Below are positions 32,120-37,284 of a DNA stretch of 37,284 bases, one piece after another. Each line of letters begins with the position of its first letter. Position 1 is the stretch's first letter. A program made the position numbers and the translations under genes. The notes beneath the pieces are model-generated. The model searched no databases. It worked only from the letters and a program-made list of their open reading frames with translations, and had not been told where the DNA came from. Source of the DNA: Streptomyces otsuchiensis (lineage in GTDB: Bacteria; Actinomycetota; Actinomycetes; Streptomycetales; Streptomycetaceae); assembly GCF_004305975.1 (NCBI RefSeq), contig NZ_BHZI01000017.1, positions 1-37,284 on the forward strand, given 5' to 3'.

Positions 32120-32788
32120 GTGCCGATCCGCGTTCTGCTGGTCGACGACCAGCCTCTGCTGCGCACCGGATTCCGCATGATCCTGGAGGCGGAACGGGAC
32201 CTCGCCGTGGTGGGAGAGGCCGGGGACGGCCATCAGGCACTGGACCAGGTCCGGGTGCTCCAGCCGGACGTGGTCCTGATGGACATCCGGATGCCCCGGA
32301 TGGACGGGGTGGAGGCCACACGCCGGATCACCGGCCCCGCCAAGGACGGCCCGGTGAAGGTCCTGGTGCTGACCACCTTCGACCTGGACGAGTACGTGGT
32401 GGAGGCACTTCGCGCCGGAGCCAGCGGGTTCATGCTGAAGGACGCCCCCGCCGCGGAGCTGGTGCAGGCGATCCGGGTGGTGGCGGCGGGTGAGGCGATG
32501 CTGGCCCCGAGCATCACCCGGCGGCTGCTGGACCAGTACGCGGGCAGTCTGCCCTCCGGTGAGGAGCCGCTGCCGGACTCGCTGAGCACGTTGACCGAGC
32601 GCGAGCTGGAGGTGCTGCGGCTGGTGGCGCGTGGTCTCTCCAACGCGGAGATCGCCGCCGAGCTGTTCGTCAGTGAGACGACGGTCAAGACACACGTGGG
32701 CCATGTGCTGACCAAGCTGAAGCTGCGCGACCGGGTGCAGGCCGCGGTGTACGCCTACGAGAGCGGGCTGGTCCGCCCCGGGCAGTGA
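32120..32788 (+). CDS. NarL/FixJ-family response regulator (orphan)
   Basis: The 222-residue protein has a receiver domain with acidic pair Asp9/Asp10, phospho-acceptor Asp55 (VLMDIRMPRMDG), Thr85/Thr86 and Lys107. A LuxR-type HTH follows at about 156-215 (LTERELEVLRLVARGLSNAEIAAELFVSETTVKTHVGHVLTKL). All phosphorylation residues are intact. No histidine kinase gene adjoins it, so the partner is elsewhere. The GTG start has AAGGAG 7 bases upstream. It follows the RecB-family gene by 46 bases and may share its transcript, which would link it to damage induction. Confidence 0.93.
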   Translation: MPIRVLLVDDQPLLRTGFRMILEAERDLAVVGEAGDGHQALDQVRVLQPDVVLMDIRMPRMDGVEATRRITGPAKDGPVKVLVLTTFDLDEYVVEALRAGASGFMLKDAPAAELVQAIRVVAAGEAMLAPSITRRLLDQYAGSLPSGEEPLPDSLSTLTERELEVLRLVARGLSNAEIAAELFVSETTVKTHVGHVLTKLKLRDRVQAAVYAYESGLVRPGQ

Positions 32789-32842
32789 GCCCGTGCTGTG
32801 GCGGCCCGGCGGTGACGCGGTGAGGCGGTCCGCGAGGTGGTG

Positions 32843-32873
32843 CGGGGGCGGCCGGTGGGACCGGCCGCCCCCG
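32843..32873. terminator. bidirectional terminator between response regulator and HAD genes
   Basis: A 14-base perfect stem (32843-32856 with 32860-32873) with a three-base loop fills the gap between convergent stop codons. Confidence 0.75.
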
Positions 32874-32881
32874 TAACGCGC

Positions 32882-33607
32882 TCAGAGCGGGCCGGGGCCG
32901 CTCTCGGGCCGGACGGCGGGCCACAGGCCCCGCAGATAGCGCAGGTCGACCTCCGCGAGGGAGGTGACGACGCTGCGCCGGTGGGCGGCGGCGATCGGGG
33001 CCAGGGACGGCACCGCGACGACGTGGCACCCGGCGGCCTCGGCGGCGGCCACCCCGGTGGCGGTGTCCTCCACCGCGACGCAGTGTTCGGGACGGGCACC
33101 GAGTCCGGCCGCCGCCGCCAGGTAGGGGTCGGGGTGCGGCTTGTTGCGGGGAAGGTCGCTGCCCGCCACGGTCAGGGCGAAGTGTCCCGAGCCCAGCGAG
33201 GCCGCGACACGGTCGACGACGGTGCGGTGCGAGGCGGAGACGAGCGCGGCCGGCACGTCGTGCGCGGAGAGCTCGGCCAGGAGGCGTTCGGCGCCGGGCA
33301 TCAGGGTGACCCCGGCGTCGAGGCGGGCGAGGAACGCCGCGTTGACCAGGGGGCCGAGCTGGTCGAGCGTGATGTCGGCACCGGTGACGTCGATCAGGTA
33401 GGCGCCGCTGCGGCTCATCGGGCCGCCGACGACGACCTCGCGGTGGTGGTCGGCGAGGGCGTGGCCGAGCTGTGCGAAGACGGCCACCTCGGCCTCCCAC
33501 CAGACACCCTCGGTGTCCACCAGGGTGCCGTCCATGTCGAGCAGGACGGCTTGCGGCGCGGGGCCGGTGTGCGTCCGGGGCTCGGTCGCTGGGAGGAACG
33601 TCGTCAT
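32882..33607 (-). CDS. HAD-superfamily phosphatase (beta-phosphoglucomutase-like)
   Basis: The 241-residue protein has the four HAD motifs. LLDMDGTLVDTE supplies nucleophile Asp24 and Asp26, and ALVSASHRTVV is motif II. LPRNKPHPDPY supplies the Lys, and CVAVEDTATGVAAAEAAG is motif IV. An alpha-helical cap lies between motifs I and II. Such enzymes dephosphorylate small phosphosugars or nucleotides; the substrate cannot be told. The ATG follows GGAGGTG. It is downstream of metH on the same strand, after a terminator-like hairpin. Confidence 0.92.
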   Translation of the reverse strand: MTTFLPATEPRTHTGPAPQAVLLDMDGTLVDTEGVWWEAEVAVFAQLGHALADHHREVVVGGPMSRSGAYLIDVTGADITLDQLGPLVNAAFLARLDAGVTLMPGAERLLAELSAHDVPAALVSASHRTVVDRVAASLGSGHFALTVAGSDLPRNKPHPDPYLAAAAGLGARPEHCVAVEDTATGVAAAEAAGCHVVAVPSLAPIAAAHRRSVVTSLAEVDLRYLRGLWPAVRPESGPGPL

Positions 33608-33633
33608 CCGCGTGCACCTCCGGGGGAAGGGAA

Positions 33634-33671
33634 GGCCGGCCGCCGACTCCGCGAGGAGGGGGCGGCCGGCC
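33634..33671 (-). terminator. terminator after metH
   Basis: An 11-base perfect stem (33634-33644 with 33661-33671) with a 16-base loop lies 89 bases after the metH stop on its coding strand and just before the HAD gene start. It separates the two transcripts at least in part. Confidence 0.55.
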
Positions 33672-33760
33672 AGGTCCGGATCGGTCAGTTTACGCCCGGG
33701 CCGCCGGGCGGGCAGGCGGACGGGCCGAATGGCCCATTCGCGCGTGGCGGGCCGGGGCGT

Positions 33761-36700
33761 TCAGCGGGCGTTGAAGTAGTTGGCCTCGGGGTGGTGGAGG
33801 ACGATCGCGTCGGTGGACTGCTCGGGGTGGAGCTGGAACTCCTCCGAGAGCTTGACGCCGATCCGCTCCGGCTGCAGCAGGTCGGCGACCTTGGCACGGT
33901 CCTCCAGATCGGGGCAGGCCGGGTAGCCCAGGGAGTAGCGGCAGCCCTGGTACTCGGTGCGGAACATCCCGGACAGCTCGGCCGGGTCGTCGCCGCCGAT
34001 GCCGAGTTCGCCGCGTACCCGGGCGTGCCAGTACTCGGCCAGCGCCTCGGCCAACTGCACGGACAGGCCGTGCAGTTCGAGGTAGTCGCGGTAGGCGTTG
34101 TCCGCGAACAGCTCGGCGGTGGCCTCACCGATCCTCGACCCGACGGTCACCACCTGCATGCCGACGATGTCGGTCTCGCCGCTCTCCTTGGGCCGGAAGA
34201 AGTCGGCGAGGCACAGCCGGCGGCCCCGGCTCTGCCGGGGGAAGGAGAACCGGGTGCGCTCGGCGCCGTCGTCGTCGAGGATCACCAGGTCGTCGCCGTC
34301 GGCGTGGCAGGGGAAGTAGCCGTGGACGACGGCCGCCTCCAGGAGGTTGTCGGTGTGCAGCCGGTCCAGCCAGCCGCGCAGCCGGGGGCGGCCCTCGGTC
34401 TCCAGCAGCTCGGTGTAGTCCGGGCCGTCGCCGCTGCGGGTCCCCTTGAGGCCCCACTGCCCCTTGAAGAGCGCGTCCTCGTCCAGCCAGGAGGCGTACT
34501 CCTTGAGTGCGATGCCCTTGACGATCCTGGTGCCGGTGAACGGCATCGCCGGGACGGGGACGTCGGTGGCGGTGGCGGAGCGCACCGGCGGGCCGGGCTC
34601 CGCGTCGCCGTCGCCCGTCGCGTTCCCGGGCGCGGCGGCGGCTGCGGGGCGGGCCGGAACCCGGCGCTGCTTGAGTTCGGGGAGGGTCACGCCGGGGACG
34701 CCGCGCTTGATGCCGATGAGGGCGTCCATCAGCCGCAGCCCTTCGAACGCGTCCCGCGCGTAGCGCACCTCGCCGTTGTAGATCTCGTGCAGGTCCTGCT
34801 CCACATAGGCCCGGGTGAGGGCGGCACCGCCGAGGATGACCGGGTAGTCGGCGGCCATGCCACGGGCGTTGAGCTCCTGCAGGTTCTCCTTCATGATCAC
34901 GGTCGACTTCACCAGCAGCCCGGACATGCCGATCACGTCGGCGCGGTGTTCGCCGGCGGCCTCCAGGATCGCGTTGACCGGCTGCTTGATGCCGAGGTTG
35001 ACGACGTTGTAGCCGTTGTTGGACAGGATGATGTCGACGAGGTTCTTGCCGATGTCGTGGACGTCGCCGCGGACCGTGGCGAGCACGATCGTGCCCTTGC
35101 CGTCCTCGTCGGTCTTCTCCATGTGCGGTTCGAGGTGGGCGACGGCCGTCTTCATCACCTCGGCGGACTGGAGCACGAACGGCAGCTGCATCTGGCCGGA
35201 GCCGAACAGCTCACCGACGGTCTTCATCCCCGCCAGCAGCGTCTCGTTGACGATCTCCAGGGCCGGGCGCTCGGCGAGGGCGGCGTCGAGGTCGTCCTGC
35301 AGGCCGTTGCGCTCGCCCTCGATGATGCGGCGTCGCAGCCGCTCGTCCAGCGGCAGTGCCGCCAGCTCCTCCGCCTTGCCCGCCCGCACCGACTTGGCGT
35401 CCACTCCGTCGAACAGCTCGAGCAGCCGCTGGAGCGGGTCGTATCCCTCGGCGCGGCGGTCGTGGATCAGGTCGAGGGCGACCTTGACCTCCTCGTCCTC
35501 CAGCCGGGCGATCGGCACGATCTTCGCGGCGTGCACGATCGCCGAGTCGAGCCCCGCCTTGACGCACTCGTCGAGGAAGACCGAGTTGAGGACCATGCGG
35601 GCGGCGGGGTTGAGGCCGAAGGAGATGTTGGAGAGACCGAGGGTGGTCTGGACGCCGGGGCGTCGGCGCTTGAGTTCGCGGATGGCCTCGATGGTCGCGA
35701 TGCCGTCCTTGCGCGACTCCTCCTGCCCGGTGCAGATGGTGAAGGTCAGGCAGTCGATGAGGATGTCGGCCTCGTCGATGCCCCAGTTGCCGGTGAGGTC
35801 GTCGATCAGCCGCTCGGCGATGGCGACCTTGTGCTCGGCGGTGCGGGCCTGGCCCTCCTCGTCGATGGTGAGGGCGATGAGCGCCGCGCCGTGCTCGGCG
35901 GCGAGGCCGGTGATGCGGGCGAAGCGGGAGTCGGGGCCGTCCCCGTCCTCGTAGTTGACGGAGTTGATCACGGCCCGGCCGCCGATGTGCTCCAGTCCGG
36001 TGCGGATGACATCGACCTCGGTGGAGTCCAGCACGATCGGGAGGGTGGAGGCGGTGGCGAGACGGCCGGCGAGTTCGGCCATGTCAGCCGTGCCGTCCCG
36101 GCCGACGTAGTCGATACAGAGGTCGAGGAGGTGCGCGCCCTCGCGGATCTGCTCGCGGGCGATCTCCACGCAGTCGTCCCAGCGGGCGTCCAGCATCGCC
36201 TCACGGAACTTCTTCGAGCCGTTGGCGTTGGTCCGCTCGCCGATGGCGAGGTAGGAGGCGTCCTGCCGGAACGGCACCGTCTGGTAGAGCGAGGCGGCAC
36301 CCGGCTCGGGGCGCGGTTCCCGGGGGCCGGGGCTCGCGCCGCGGACCCGCTCGACCACCTGGCGCATGTGCTCGGGTGTGGTTCCGCAGCAGCCGCCGAT
36401 GAGGGAGAGGCCGAAGTCGCGGACGAAGGTCTCCTGCGCGTCGGCGAGCTCCGGCGGGGTGAGGGGGTAGTGGGCGCCGTTGCGTCCGAGGACGGGGAGA
36501 CCGGCGTTGGGCATGCAGGCCAGCGGGATCCGGGCGTGCTGCGCGAGGTAGCGCAGGTGCTCGGACATCTCGGCGGGGCCGGTGGCGCAGTTCATGCCGA
36601 TCATGTCGATGCCGAGCGGTTCCAGCGCGGTCAGCGCGGCCCCGATCTCGGATCCCAGCAGCATGGTCCCGGTGGTCTCGACGGTGACGGAGACGATGAC

Positions 36701-37284
36701 GGGGACGTCGCTGCCGGTGACGTCCAGGGCGCGGCGGGCGCCGAGGACCGCGGACTTGGTCTGCAGCAGGTCCTGGGTGGTCTCCACCAGCAGGGCGTCG
36801 GCGCCGCCGGCGAGCAGTCCCTCGGCGTTCTGCTGGTAGGCGTCGCGCAGCACGGCGTAGGGCGCGTGACCGAGGGTCGGCAGCTTGGTGCCGGGGCCCA
36901 TGGAGCCCAGCACCCACCGCTGGCGGCCGTCACGGGCGGTGTACTCGTCGGCGCTCTCGCGGGCGACGCGGGCGCCGGCCTCGGACAGCTCGTGCACGCG
37001 CCGCGGGATGTCGTATTCGCCGAGCGCGGAGTGGTTGGCGCCGAAGGTGTTGGTCTCGACGCAGTCGATACCGGCCTCGAAGTACTCTCCGTGAATTGCG
37101 CGGACAATCTCGGGGCGGGTCACATTGAGGATCTCGTTGCATCCCTCAAGCCCTTGGAAATCCTCCAGGGTGGGATCTGCTGCCTGCAGCATCGTCCCCA
37201 TTCCGCCGTCCGCCACGACGACTCGTGAGGAGATCGCCTCACGAAATGCGGCGGCTCGTTCGGCCGGGCTGAGGGTGGGCAGGG
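33761..37284 (-). CDS. metH: cobalamin-dependent methionine synthase MetH (5' end beyond window)
   Basis: MetH transfers a methyl group from methyl-tetrahydrofolate through cobalamin to homocysteine. All modules are present in order. The homocysteine-binding barrel has zinc ligands in NCATGP (near 36590) and GGCCGTTPE (near 36390). The folate barrel includes GERTNANGSKKFREAMLD. A cobalamin cap and domain carry the DVHDIGK base-off motif (near 35050). The reactivation domain ends the protein. The reading frame stays open upstream of the first GTG, coding LSPAERAAAFREAISSRVV, to the window edge. The true start is therefore outside, and only about ten to twenty residues are missing. A regulatory leader (for example a cobalamin riboswitch) cannot be judged here. 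Confidence 0.96.
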   Translation of the reverse strand, partial: LPTLSPAERAAAFREAISSRVVVADGGMGTMLQAADPTLEDFQGLEGCNEILNVTRPEIVRAIHGEYFEAGIDCVETNTFGANHSALGEYDIPRRVHELSEAGARVARESADEYTARDGRQRWVLGSMGPGTKLPTLGHAPYAVLRDAYQQNAEGLLAGGADALLVETTQDLLQTKSAVLGARRALDVTGSDVPVIVSVTVETTGTMLLGSEIGAALTALEPLGIDMIGMNCATGPAEMSEHLRYLAQHARIPLACMPNAGLPVLGRNGAHYPLTPPELADAQETFVRDFGLSLIGGCCGTTPEHMRQVVERVRGASPGPREPRPEPGAASLYQTVPFRQDASYLAIGERTNANGSKKFREAMLDARWDDCVEIAREQIREGAHLLDLCIDYVGRDGTADMAELAGRLATASTLPIVLDSTEVDVIRTGLEHIGGRAVINSVNYEDGDGPDSRFARITGLAAEHGAALIALTIDEEGQARTAEHKVAIAERLIDDLTGNWGIDEADILIDCLTFTICTGQEESRKDGIATIEAIRELKRRRPGVQTTLGLSNISFGLNPAARMVLNSVFLDECVKAGLDSAIVHAAKIVPIARLEDEEVKVALDLIHDRRAEGYDPLQRLLELFDGVDAKSVRAGKAEELAALPLDERLRRRIIEGERNGLQDDLDAALAERPALEIVNETLLAGMKTVGELFGSGQMQLPFVLQSAEVMKTAVAHLEPHMEKTDEDGKGTIVLATVRGDVHDIGKNLVDIILSNNGYNVVNLGIKQPVNAILEAAGEHRADVIGMSGLLVKSTVIMKENLQELNARGMAADYPVILGGAALTRAYVEQDLHEIYNGEVRYARDAFEGLRLMDALIGIKRGVPGVTLPELKQRRVPARPAAAAAPGNATGDGDAEPGPPVRSATATDVPVPAMPFTGTRIVKGIALKEYASWLDEDALFKGQWGLKGTRSGDGPDYTELLETEGRPRLRGWLDRLHTDNLLEAAVVHGYFPCHADGDDLVILDDDGAERTRFSFPRQSRGRRLCLADFFRPKESGETDIVGMQVVTVGSRIGEATAELFADNAYRDYLELHGLSVQLAEALAEYWHARVRGELGIGGDDPAELSGMFRTEYQGCRYSLGYPACPDLEDRAKVADLLQPERIGVKLSEEFQLHPEQSTDAIVLHHPEANYFNAR

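Noticed and set aside
32837-37228. A 1463-codon open frame on the plus strand across metH and the HAD gene
   Set aside because: It is antisense to two clear genes. Its composition (Gly/Val/Asp/Gln-rich, no motifs) is the usual mirror of high-GC codon use.
1-37284. tRNA genes, CRISPR arrays, insertion sequences, attachment sites, origins
   Set aside because: I looked for cloverleaf-like, regularly spaced or transposase-like patterns and found none I could support.

Overview
The window is high-GC actinobacterial chromosome. Almost every gene matches the Streptomyces form of the Pup-proteasome region in content, order and protein length, so a Streptomyces or close relative is the likely source. 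The order also parallels Mycobacterium tuberculosis (5'-3' exonuclease, helY, tatC, tatA, pafC, pafB, pafA ... prcA, prcB, pup, dop, mpa ... trmI, recB-like, metH). I saw no tRNA, rRNA, IS element, phage gene or CRISPR array; this is core chromosome rather than an island.

Layout. 132-1314 (+): a gamma-glutamyl-GABA-hydrolase-like C26 peptidase and a small UBP-type zinc-finger protein. 1385-6004 (-): an Fe(III) ABC transporter operon (lipoprotein, two-domain permease, ATPase) with overlapping stop/start codons. Its last gene is a cytosolic metal-receptor-like protein, and an iron-regulator box lies upstream. 6280-7200 (+): 5'-3' exonuclease, convergent with the next block. 7298-14085 (-): helY, lipid kinase, tatC, tatA, a small membrane protein, and pafC, the last gene of the pafBC pair. 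14096-18327 (-): pafB, two FKBP-type prolyl isomerases and pafA. 18385-21122: a divergent MFS transporter / LacI-family regulator pair around a striking palindrome. 21174-26973 (-): prcA, prcB, pup, dop and arc (mpa), the core proteasome, tagging and unfoldase genes. 27325-27703 (+): a possible 21-codon leader ORF and a ferredoxin. 27824-30782 (-): an exported protein of unknown role, the tRNA m1A methyltransferase trmI and a site-2-type protease. 30985-32788 (+): a RecB-family Fe-S nuclease and an orphan NarL-type response regulator. 32882-37284 (-): a HAD phosphatase and metH, whose 5' end runs off the window.

How the genes work together. Pup ending in Gln is deamidated by Dop, ligated to substrate lysines by PafA, recognised and unfolded by Arc, and the protein is degraded by PrcBA. 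PafB and PafC form the actinobacterial DNA-damage activator. The most interesting signal I found is that the PafBC-type promoter pattern (TTGTCRGTG-N8-TANNNT) appears nearly intact just upstream of the RecB-family nuclease. It appears with its core and spacing intact upstream of pup, and in weaker forms before the 5'-3' exonuclease and helY. If real, one damage regulator encoded here controls repair nucleases and the Pup tag itself within the same neighbourhood.

Limits. All functions are read from motifs and family knowledge without database searches. Promoter and terminator calls are by eye. Start codons were chosen from ribosome-binding sites, remembered orthologue lengths and neighbour spacing.
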